From contig VZRN01003381.1 of NCBI GenBank assembly GCA_013397935.1, forward strand, positions 382,889 to 446,888: a stretch of 64,000 nt of DNA, read 5' to 3'. A model generated the notes under the pieces. It made no database searches, was not told the origin of the DNA, and saw nothing but the letters and a program-made list of their open reading frames with translations. Positions 34,801 through 46,800 of the stretch are shown here, piece by piece (the first letter of the stretch is position 1; the number at the start of each line of letters is the position of its first letter). Position numbers and translations under genes: made by a program. This stretch comes from Dasyornis broadbenti. Lineage: Eukaryota > Chordata > Aves > Passeriformes > Dasyornithidae.

Positions 34801-37800
34801 TTAGCTGAGGGTGGCAGTTAGACCCAACTGAGCCTCTCCCTTTGCTGAGCGGCCCAGCTCACCCCGCCTGGCCACCTCTGGGGAGTGACAGGACTGTCCC
34901 ATGGTGCCAAGGGCTCCCTCACGCCAGGGCCACCAGTGCACACAAGTGCCCTTGGCTTAGGTCTCACTATGGATGTGGCACAACAGTGCCAGCACGGAGG
35001 TAAAGTGCTGCAATGACACCAACCCACCTGAACAGAGCTTTTAGATTTTCAGGCAGCTCTGTGCGCCCAGCGTAACCAGGGTTCATGGTGATGAACAGCC
35101 CAACTGATGAGACCAGGGAGATAGTCTCCCCAAGGAAGTTGAATGTTTTCTTCTTGGCACGGATTGCATCTTGAATACATTTTACCTGCCAGGTGAGCAG
35201 AGGTGTTTGTGCTGCGAGTTCCCAGCTCCCTGCCCAGTGCCCTGGCTGGCCTCACCACTCCCCACGGTGAGCCTGAGGGTTTGGCTGTGCCAGGAATAAC
35301 ACTGAGATCTTGCTGAAGCCACAGCAGCAGGAGAGTTGGTCTTAAACCAGCTCCTTCCTAATCACCCCAACTCCCTATCCCAGCTGATGGCAGAGCTGGG
35401 GGGCGACAGGTCACCAGGATGGCACACAGCTGGGCTGTGAGGTTTAACTGTGCCCAAATCCCCTGCTGTGCTTCCACTTCCCACCCTGTCTCAGGACACA
35501 GTGGAGAGAACAGCAGCAAACTGTCCTGTGAGTCAGGTTTAACTGGGGCAGCATCCAGGCCATGAACTGGGAAGTCTCTTTGGCACCCAGTGCCACTGGG
35601 TTGTGGGGACAGCACGCACCTGCACTGCAATGACAGACAGGACCTCCACCAAAATGCGATTGAACTCATCGAAGCAGCCCCAGGCACCTGTCTGGGCAAG
35701 TCCTTTGTAGATGTTCCCACAGGACTGGAGAGAAATAGCAGCAGAAGGGGACTCAGGCACTGCCATCCCTCACGGCAGCTGCAATGGGGAGCTTGGTGGC
35801 AAAGCTCGAGTGCTGGGAGCTGCTCATGCTTTATGGATTGTGCTCTTCCCTAGGGGAATTCCCCACAGTGATAAAGCCCCCTTGCTGAGGCTCCCCTGGG
35901 CTCCCATAGACCCAAAACAGGGCCCCCTTGTCTTGGACACTCCATGGTTTTCACCCTGGTGCCGCCATCCTCTTGCTCCATGGCCTACCTTGTAGTCCAT
36001 CTGCTCGGAGCAGTTGAACACGTAGACCATAATACCCACTGCCCGGCCCAGGTCCTTGGTGGTCTCTGTCTTCCCGGTGCCTGCGGGGCCAGCGGGGGCA
36101 CCCCCCATGTAGAGGTGGAGGGACTGTGTCAGGGTGATGTAGCACCTGTGGAGGGAAAGCTTTGGGGCTCAGTGGGGCCTGTGGTGCGGCATGGCCACAG
36201 TGCCACGGGCAGTGGGAGGTTTGGGGAGCCAAGCTCCAACCTGTCTGTCAGGGGGGTGATGACCAGTCTGGGGGTGTTCCCCAGGTACTCATAGGAATAC
36301 TGGAGCTGAGCATCGCAAATGTTGGCGTAGCAGTGCTTCTTCCCGTCATCCCAGCGGTGCCGGAGCTGGGACTGCCAGGCAAATGCCTGGGCGTTCTCCA
36401 CCTGCGGAGCAGCCGGCTGTGAATTGGCACTGCCCACCCCAGCCCGCTGGGACAGCAATGCACCCATGCCTTGGGACCATTCACCACCTCTTAGCGCAAG
36501 GAGTGTGTGCAAACGGGTCCCGGTGCCATGCTGGGGTGGGTGAGGACTGTCTCTCCTCATGGCCCAGCCCTGTCCGTACCATCAACCAAGGTGCCCATCC
36601 CAAAAGTAATAGAATGACAAGAAATCTGTGCTCCCAAGTTCTGAGAGATGGTGCACCAAAAATACCCCCTTGTACCAAATACCTTTGTTTGGATCATTTT
36701 GGCCACAACATCCCTTGCATGGACATCAATGGTACAGATTGTCATGATCTTCATTCTGTCTCCAGCACTCAGGGTCCCAAGAAGTAGGGAAATCAGGGCA
36801 TTCAGCCGAGCAATCTGGGGAAGGACAGAAATAATGGATGTAGAGATGATGCCCTCATTTGCCCAACTCTCGGTGACCCCCGGCCTGGCAGAGAGGCTTG
36901 GGCGAGGTCCAGGTCAGGTCCAGGTGATGCCAACCTGCTTTTTGTTATAATCCTTCAGGGCATTCTCGTAACCTTTCTCCAGACTTGAAAAGGCAACACT
37001 GACCTCTGTGGTCCAGGAAATCTGGGTGCACGTCAGAGCAACCTGCAGCAAACCATGGGGACAACACGGCCATAAGGAGAAACCTGTTGCCCCCACTATG
37101 GCTCAGGGTGGGCACCTCTGTCCCCTCCTCCTGTCCCTCTCAGACCTGGCTCAGCCTGGTCCCATGCAGCAGCACCCACCTGTGCTGGGTAGTCAAACAC
37201 CCACTGCTCCCGCGGCTTCCCTTCATAGGTGCCCAGGGCCTCGGGGATGAGGTGTCGCAACGTTGAGCGCATGCACTCCAGCAGCCGGTTCAGCCACACC
37301 TCAACCTGAAGGGTCACATCCAGCAGAGCTGAGCGAGTGGCACCCGGCCTGCGTCCACTCAGGCTGCGCTAACCTCGCCCTGTGCATCACAACAAGACAC
37401 AGGAGAGAGAGCCTGGTGCTGGTCCCGCCCTGGGACGTGATGGGGGTTGGTCTGAGGGCAAACAGCCAAGGATTAACCACCCTGCAACCCCTTAGGGACT
37501 GTGAGGCTGAACGGGTTTGCATGACTGTGATGTTCTGTACCTATAATGCAGGTCCCGTTTCTGGGGGTTTTGGCCGAAAAGCTTTGTAATTGTATTTTTA
37601 TACTCCTGCTAGGCTATTAGAGAACAATCAGCAAAAGGCTCATCCCCATCCTCAACCTGCTCCCCATCCCCAGCGTGCAGAGGCTCCATGAAGCTCAGCC
37701 AACCTGGCCGGACAGGTCGCAGTCTTCATCAAAGGGCACATACTCCCCGTCCTGGCTGAACATCCCATGGGCCACCTTCTGAAACTTCTTGTCTGCGCTC

Positions 37801-40800
37801 TGCTGGAACTTCAGCTTGGCCAGACTGTCGAACAGCTTCGTCAGGTGCCGGGACACCTGAGAGCAGAGGCACAGCCACTGTCAGGGCCCCCGTGATATGT
37901 GGAGGTGTGATCAGCAATTGAATCTACCCCAGGATGCTCCCCGGCCACTGCACCCCCAGGAAGGGGGATCAGGGATGGTGTTCTGCCCATATGAGTGAAA
38001 AATGTTCTAAAACTGCTTGAACAAGCTAGCAGGGAAATGGCACAGGACTTGCCCCTATACTCACACACAGCCTATACCTCAAGGGGCTCAGTCCCCTTCG
38101 ATAAAATATCCAGTAAGTCTGCAGAGGAGACAAAGTAGAACCGGGGAAAAGCCAGTCTTTTAGTCTCGAGATATTCAGCTAAGGCCTTCTCACAGAGCAC
38201 CAGCCTGGCAGAAAACGGAAAAACCATTAACCCCCACATATTGGTTTTACTCTTTGCTTTGCCTTATCTTGCTTTAGGGGAATCAACCCCTTCCTTTGGT
38301 GCCCACAAATGCTTCACCAGGATGACTTGACCCTCACCTGTCCTGCAGCGCTTCCAGATGGGTGAGCAGCCCGGGCTTGTTGGTGCATTCAATCACATTG
38401 GGGGTTTTTATCGCATCAGCCATTAGTTCCTGAAGATGAAAAACATTTCAGTCCACCTGAACCAGCAGAGAGCTGCAGGAAAAATGAGAGGGGGAATGGG
38501 CTTCATACTCGGAAATCTTGGTCAATGGCATCAAACTTCTTTGACTCCTCTGGCAGTTGACTGCGTGTGTCTTCGGACGCTATGAAGATTGTTTCCAGGT
38601 GACTCCACTTCCTCTGCACCTCAGACCAGGTGCTGATAACAGTGTCAGCGGTTGACAGCTTCTCCTGCCAGTTCTGTGCCCTCTGAAGGAAGAAGGCTCG
38701 GTACTTGGAAGCCAACACGTTCTGCAGCTGCATTTGGTTGTCCTCCAGTGTCTCAATGAGCACTTCATCCATCTTGAGCAGTGGGAGCTGGGTCCTGCTG
38801 TGGGGCTCATACTCGAACTCCATTGTTGCCCAAGTAGTGTCCAGGGAATTCAGCACCTGTAGTCAGGGCATGAGGATGAGCTGGATGTCATGGTGCTGGG
38901 TCCAGCCTCTGCAGGAAAGCAGGAGGACAGAGGAACACCTGCTCCAGGCACGAGCGCCATGAGCTCCATGTAGCCTGTGGACTCCAGCCCCAGCAACCAG
39001 AACACAAGCCCTTGATAGCCACAGAGTCACATTGACACAGGGGTCTCAGCAAAGCAGGGGAGGAGCTGAGCCCCATTTACCTTCTCCATCCCTCCCTCCT
39101 TTGACGCTTTGTCCACGATGCCGCGAACTTCCTCCTCAAACTTGTGCAGGTTCAGCTGCAGCAGATCTGCAAGGATGGTGTCCTCGGACATGGTGAATTC
39201 CACCTGGAGCAGAACCAGGTGGGCCATGGACTCCCCTCCACAGAGAGGCAGTCCAGCAGCTCACCCAAACAAGCTCATTAACACCCACGTTTAGAGACCC
39301 TACACAAATATTTGCATGTGGCCAGATTTAAACCTGATGGCACCCTTTCCTTGCTGGGTACGGATCTTGGGAGCCTCCTGGGCCAGGGAAGGGCAGGAAG
39401 ATTTGTGAGCACCTTGGTTGTCTGCACAAGCTCCTGCCAGTGCCGGTCCCTGATAGCTGGGTTCTGCAGCTCGCTCACGGCGCGCAGGGATGTCATCATG
39501 TTCTTCATGTTGCTGTCCAGCCCTGTGAACGCGTCCCAGCTCTTCACGTCCTTATCCAAACTCCGAATGTCTTTAGCGAATTTCTTGCACTCAATATCCA
39601 TATCCTCAACGTTGAGGTCCTTCCACCTGGTTGTCTTCCAAGTGGCAATGCTCAAGTTCACCTGGACCCAGGATACATTTTCACAATGTGATTAGCAGAA
39701 GTACTCCTGCCCAAGAAGAGCAGCATACCCAGTGCTCACATGCCCTGTGTGCCCACTGGCCCTCCCACACACTCATGTGCTATGCAGACCTGCTCTAAGT
39801 GTAACAACCTGCCCAACGTCCCCATCCTCCTTCTGATGGCAATGAGCTCTCTGAGAAGCTGCAACAGCTCTGCACCTTTGGCTGGCAATGCCCAGCTGGC
39901 ACCAGGTGTCTGTGCCAGCCTGCCGTCCAGCCCTTGCCTGGAAGCAGCATTGGGAACTGTGCTCTGGCTCCCAGACCCCGGCACGTACCAGGCTGACCAT
40001 GTCCCAGAGCTCCTTCAGCAGGCACAGCTCCCTCCGACATTTTTTAAGCTGTTTGTGCTCTGGAACCGACACCTCAAACAGCTCGGCTGAGCTGGCCAGG
40101 GCTGCCATGTCCATCTCCATGGCTGTGATGCTCTTATGTCGCTGGATAGAGGAAAGGAAAAGGTCTGAGCCAGGGACTGTGTGCCAGGGACATGCCTCCT
40201 ACTCCAGCAGTGGCTCTGTCCCTGCTGCAGGGCCTGACTCTCCCTGTCAGGCTGGGAGCTGGAGCCAGAACTGGAGCAGCTGCCCCTCCCCAGCACCCAG
40301 TGTCGGGGGTGGCCAGGCAGTGCTAGTGGGGACAGCAGTGGCCCTGGTGCCCTCCCCTTCCTTACCCTGTTCAGTGACTTGTAGGGGTCTGGGTCTGTGT
40401 AGGAAAAAGGGGCTTTTCCCTTGAAATGCTCCCGGAAGGCATGCTGCTGGATCTGTGTGGGAAGATGGGGCTCATGGGGGGAAGCCAGGGTCTGGCAGTT
40501 GGGAAGAGCAGCAGGGTCTTCCCAAAGCTGCTGAGGAGCTGCCTCCCTGCCCACAGCCCTCAGGCAAGCACCTCAAACTCCTCGCACTTCTTGCGGATGA
40601 TGGTGGCCTCGGCAGCTTGCAGGGGTGCTGCATCCTCTGCGACCCGCAGGCAGAGCCTCTTGTTGTTTTCCCAGCGCTCGGGCAAGTTCTGCAGTGGACA
40701 CCATGTGGGGTCACCAACCTGTAAGCCCCTGCCCAGCCTCCCACACCCTAAGCAGCCTACCTGGAGCTGCAGGTGGATCTCCTCCGGCATCTTGTCCCCG

Positions 40801-43800
40801 TAAGTCCCAAGCAGTGCAACTGTCTCCTTCAAGGGCTCAAACATGCTGTCAGTCACCTCCTGCCTCTCCTTGACCCTTGCCAGGTGACCCATCACCTCCA
40901 CCAGCCCTTCATAGTCTCCCTCCTCTAGAGGTTTACTCAAGCCAGCATTGGACTCTTGGATGAAATCCTGCAGCTCCTGGAGACTGGGAGGAAAATTGCG
41001 TTCACCAGGTGTCCCTGACACCTGGGCTTGGGGCTCATTCTGCAGGGCACAATCCCCCAGGAACTCATCCCTGAAGGTCCTGGAACTTTCACCTGCACAT
41101 CCAGGGCTCTGTCTCGCAGGGCTGACACTGCCCTGGCATGCAGTGGTGCCTATGCCACAGTTTAGCTGAGCTTCAGTCACCAAGAGGACCCCATCCCTAC
41201 GCCAGGGTTCACCAGGCCTTACCTACTGGTGACATGGTGGGCAAGGTACCGCCGGAGCACCAGGCTGTGGCCTTTGATGGCATCCAGCAGTGCCTTCTTG
41301 AATGGGCGGCAGTCACTCCGTAGCCACCCCCCAAACACCATGGTTTCAGCAAACCCCAACACCTCTTCATACAGTGCCTCGAGTGCATCGATCTGGGGAC
41401 AAGAGCAGGTCATAGGCTGTGGCGAGCACCTCCCGGGGCACCCAGTGTCCTCTGGGGCACCCCAAGCACCCAGCACATCTCAAGGCACCCATCCCACACC
41501 TCCTGTTGAAAGAGCTGGAGGGGTGGGATCCCAACAGACAGGACTATGGCCTTCTCTGGTTGTGGCTCTGTCTCTGTCTCCTCAGGGCCCAAGGTGAGGA
41601 AGCGCTGCAGGAACTCCTCAGGGCTCTCCTGCCACAGGTGGGAGTGCTCCTCAAAGCTGGCACTGAACTCTTCACCTTCTGTCATGGTGCTGACCACCAG
41701 TGACATCAGCTTCTCCTGCATCTTCATGAGATCTGCCTGCTGCTCCAGTGCAGTCTGAAGGGACAGGCAGAGGTTGGGGACTGGTTGGGGACACCAGCCA
41801 CCCTCACCCACCTCTCGCTCGGCTGGGAGTTGCTGCCTGCCATGGACCCACCTTGTAACTGACCGCCCCCTCTAGCAGCCGTGGCATGGAGGCTGCCACA
41901 GCCTCAGTGTCCCCGAGCAGCCCCTCCACCAGCACCAAGAAGCTGTCGCCGGCCCCCACCTCCAGTGAGGGTTGGTACTGCACCTGACCCTCACACAGCT
42001 CCATCTGCACCTCAAACAATGGGGACACCTGGGCCTGAAACAGGTCAGTGCCGGGTCAGTGCCTCGTGTCCCACAGCCCCACAGCCCTGCAAGCTGCAGG
42101 GACAAGGGGGGACACCAACACCGCCAGGGAGAATGGGGACAGTCACGTTTGGCCACTGACCAATCTGACAGTGAGCGGTGGGACACCTCAAGCCCAGCAC
42201 AGGCACACCCACTGCCAGAGCACCAGGACTTACGTCAGGGGCCATGTTGGTGAGCAGCAGCTGCAGGGATTTGTGGACGAGTCTGCAGAGCCCATCCAAC
42301 ACAATTCTGTCTATGTGTCCCACATAGTCCACCCATGTCTGCGAGGACAAGTCAGCCTTAAACAGAGCCGCGTTCTCCTGCCACGGGAAAATCAGCCAGA
42401 GTTCATCAGTGAACACCCAGCAAAGGCATCAGCTCCTGACGTCACCGGCAAGTCCTTCCTCATGCCCCTGTGAGCCATCCAATGCTGCAGTGCCATATCT
42501 CACCTTCACCATCTCCTGGATCCTCATGCCTGTGTTCTCAATGGCAGTGCGGCGCTGAGCTAAGGCATTTTCTTTCCCATCCAGGTCTAAGAGTGTAGTT
42601 GCCTTGTTGTCCTTTCTTCCAAACAAGGGAGCGACCGAGCAGTCCTGCAGGGAGGAGAGAACAGGGCTGCTCTGCTGAGCCAGGGAAAGGACAATCCCAG
42701 CTAGATGTGTCCTGGGAAGATGTTTGTCATGGGCCAGCAAACATTACCTCCATCAGCTGAGTAATGTTCTCTAGGTTCAGCTTCACTATCTGGACCCGTT
42801 TCTGTAGGTCATGCAGGGTCTCTCTCATGTCCCGAATGTATTCCATGACACCTGGGAGGGAAACAGGCACACAAGCACATTGTGGAGACACCCCCAGGGC
42901 AGCGGGAGGTCAATTGGTGCTGGGAACCGGAGACCCTCAAAACGTGCAAGGAGGATCCCCAGCCTTGGATGGCCAAGGCGGGGGTTTGTACCTTCATGGC
43001 TCCAGAAGAGGGACTGCTCGGCACTGGCCAGACGGGTGTCCAGGGCCTCCAGCTCCCCTGCCAGCAATGGCCGCTCCACTGGCAACAGCCGTTGCTTCAC
43101 CTGGAGCCAACACATCCACAGGTGAGTGCCCAGGTGGAGAAGGCATCCTGTTTCAGCTTGGCACTGAGGAACAGGGTCCCCACTCCACCAACACAGTGGT
43201 GGGGCAGGAGGTGGATGGCAGCAGCCACAGCTTGGCTTAGCCACAGGATGGGCAGGGATCTGAGGTGCCAGTGATGTGCCTGTGGTACCCAATTCCCCCC
43301 ACCCCACTCCCTGTCAGCCTGGCTGGGGCATGGAAAAGCAGCTTGGTTGTCCCCCCTTCAGAACCTGCCTCATTGTACCAGCCCACGATGAGGTCCAAGT
43401 TGTCCCCTATCTTTTGGAAAGTCTCATTTTGGGCGAAGAGGTTCTCAGCACTGCTTGGGATGTCCTGCTGCTGCTGGATTTTCAGGTACTTCACCTCCCG
43501 CAGGACGGCAGAGAGCTACGAGACACCACAGCTGGGAAGGGGTTCGTTAGCAACACGCACCACACCACAGGCAGCCCCCGAGGCCTGTGGCGTTCACACA
43601 GGGCTGAGGGATTGCTGGCATTCCCCGTGCCAGCACTGACCTCTCTGCTGAAGTTCATGCTGAGGAGGCCAGAGTCAGGGTCCCTCTGGAGCAGGGGCTG
43701 CTCCAGGCTGAAGTGGCATTCCTGGCCGGGTCCACGTGCCCATTCCCCATAGATCCTCTTGCTGTATCCTTGCAGCAGCCCCATCATTTCCTCATACTTC

Positions 43801-46800
43801 CTGGACACCACCTCAGCCTCGGCACCCGCCATGGCACTGTCAGAGTCACAATAAAGCAACAGCTGCTGCAGCAGGACATGGGAGGGGACCCGCTCCAGGC
43901 CAGATCCTGCCCCATTGCTGCTCTGTGTCCCCCTGGGGTGACAGGGGACCTGCACCTACGGGTGGTCAATGGCCAACAAGTCCTTGTGTGGCCCCTCCAG
44001 CCGCTGCTGCAGCTCCAGAGCCCACTGCAGCTGTCCAGCCACCGGTGGCAGGTTCTTGTGGACGGCTGGGGCCCCCCCACAGGGTGGTGGGGACACGGTC
44101 CGGGTGTCATACAGTGCCTTCACGCTCTCCAGCTCGGCCTCAAACATTCCCAGCAGGGCCAAGTAGCAGGGGGAAGCCTCAGCCCTGATCAGGGGTCGCT
44201 CCAGCACAGACGCAAACATGTGCACCAGCTGCAGGAGAGAGAGGCAGGCACTGGTTCCCGCACCCTGGAGCAGTCCCAGGACTGGTGAGACCCCGTGGTT
44301 CCTGTGGGCACTCCATGACAGGCTGCTGAGCTGGGGCACAGGTACCTTCACAGCAGCTGACAGGCGGTTGCAGTCATCAAAGCCCTGGCAGAAGATGGCA
44401 GCCAGCTGCTTGTTTGCATCCTCAACCTTCTTCTGGAACTCTGCAAAGTCTCTGTTCCATTGCTGCCAGTGAGAGCAAAATGGTTTAAAGAGTCACAGCC
44501 CCTGTGCTTCCTTCCCAAATCCTTCAGGAAGGATTTGCTGAACCCAGAGGGCCCAGAACCCCATGACCTGCTCCAGAGCCAGCCCTGTGCTGCTGTGGGA
44601 CAGTCCCATATGTCACTCTGCAGCGTGTTCTCGCAAGAGATTTTTTTTCTTTTCACTTCACAAATGTTAACACCTCCATATGAGCATCCATTACATTTCC
44701 ATTCCAGTATCTGCTCACCTCTTCATCAGGATCCAAGGGATCATATTTGCAATCAGCAAAAGCCTTGGTGACTTCACAGATCTCGTCAGATATCCGCAAC
44801 ACCCAGCTCCCAAGGAAATTTCCTCGCACCCCTGCCAGGACCGTCTTCTCCAGCTTCAGGAAGTCGATGGCTGCCTGGAACAGCTCCTGGCAAGCATAAA
44901 CCCCCTTTTACCTGGTTTCCCTTGTCCCAGGCTGCAGTTGCAGGAGCTGCAGCACCAGCACAAGGCTGCGTCCTGCCAGCTCAGCAGTCCTGAGGAGTGT
45001 CCTCCCAGGGATGCTCCGCGGCCTGGCTGGGGTGTGCCCATCCTGCCGTGGGGGCTCAGGGGCGGGGGAAAAACTGTGCTGAGAATGGTGCCACTGTGCT
45101 CCCAGTGATGTCCCACTGTGCCAGTGGCTCCAGCCCTCCCTGGGCTGCAGCTGAGTTCACCTTGTGCCACTCCCAGGAATCACCCCAGGATCCCCGGGGC
45201 AGGGAAGATCCTGAGGCTGGCACCGTGCCCTGGAATGCTGTGCTGTCACCTTGATGGTCTTGAGCCTGTGCAAGAAGGCGTCCATCCTCCTAAAGATGTG
45301 TGTGGGGGGGAACTCGCAGAGCTGTGGCTGTTCCTGGGAGGGGAGAGGGGCTGTCAGGCAGTGGGGCTGGTGTGGAGGGGTCAGATGTTCCTGCATGGTC
45401 CCTGCACTCACCGGGAACATTGTGGGCCTTAGGTCAGAGCAGTAAGTGCTGTAGGACTGGAAGAACTTCTCTGTGGTGGAGATGGCTAGTTTGATTGCCT
45501 CCAGGGTCTCCTGGGGTTCTCCTTGCAGCCCCTTCAGCAAGTCCTCTGGGCTCAGGAATTTACAGGTCTGGGACAGACAGATACAGACAAGGGCCATTGT
45601 CAGGAGGAAATGGAGGCCCCTCCTGGCTCCCTTCACCCTGATGGACCTGCTGGTTGTTGCCTCCAGCCCATGCCTTCCCCAGACTCTTGTCAGCCCTACG
45701 GGGGACTCTGCTGCTCCCTTGTCTGGGGTGTCTCTGTCACCACAGCCGGACTCTCCAGATCTGCCCCAGAGAGGCAACTGGAGGGGACAGGGGTGGTTCG
45801 GTGCTGGCCTTGGGGCTGTACCATGCTGATGAAGAGGTTGCAGATCTCCTGCAGGATGCGGGCTATATGGGCGGGCGAGTGGTAATGCACGCAGTGAGCC
45901 TGGAGCAGGCAGACGGTGCACAGCACCTTGGGCACAAAGGACTGCAGCTGTGGGAGTTGAGCCTCGTCAGTGTGGGGCCACAGCAGAGCCAGGGGGGATG
46001 TGTCCCCCCTGCAGCCTCTGGGGCTCTGCCACTGCCCAGATGAGGCCACCAGGCTATGCTTGGTTATTTTGCCACATGTGACTTACCTGGGAGTAATCAG
46101 CTTGCTCTATCTCCTCCAGCAGCACCTGCAGCGGTTGCAGGTGGAGGCTGACATCATTGGCTTCCTCCAGACCTAGGATAGGGAGAAACCCTGTGTTGGG
46201 ATGGGGACACCTTGTTGGAGGCAGCCACCACCATGTCATGGGACCTCACCCCCACTGACGGCCCTGAACATGTTCTGCAACGATGGCCAGTAGCAGCTGT
46301 CAGCCTTCTCCAGTGTCTTGGCCAGCACCGTCACTTGGGGTGAGAGCAGCTGCCAGGGAAGAGGCATCAGGCTCAGCATGGGGGGCTCAGCATGGGGAGG
46401 TGTCGCCACTGTGGCGAGACAGTACCTGCTCATTGATGCACTCCAGGTTGGCCATCCTGGTCTGCCAGAACTCAAACTCGACCCTGGGCAGGGGGTGCAG
46501 CCCCTCCAGCAGTGGCCGTGCTGAGTCCTGGCTGAAGATCTCTTCAACCTGCTGGAACCACTCAATGACAACAGTCTCGATGGAGTGCAGCACTGAACCG
46601 TCTATGGGTCCCACCAGGCTGAAAGGCAGATAGGTTATGTCCCATGGGAACCCTGAACTGCCCAAGGGGAACCCCAAAGAGACACAGGCAAGCCCCTCGT
46701 GCCTGCTTGTGGCCACCTCTGGTGGTGCAGATGCCTGGCTTGGGCTCCTCAAATGTTCTCTGCTGCAAGGGATGGCTGTGCCCCGGGGTGTGCAGGGGCT

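Noticed and set aside
38338..38429. Possible one-base frameshift in DNAH17 exon 28
   Set aside because: On recount the homopolymer is five C on the minus strand, giving 92 nt and the expected reading KTPNVIE. The frame is intact.
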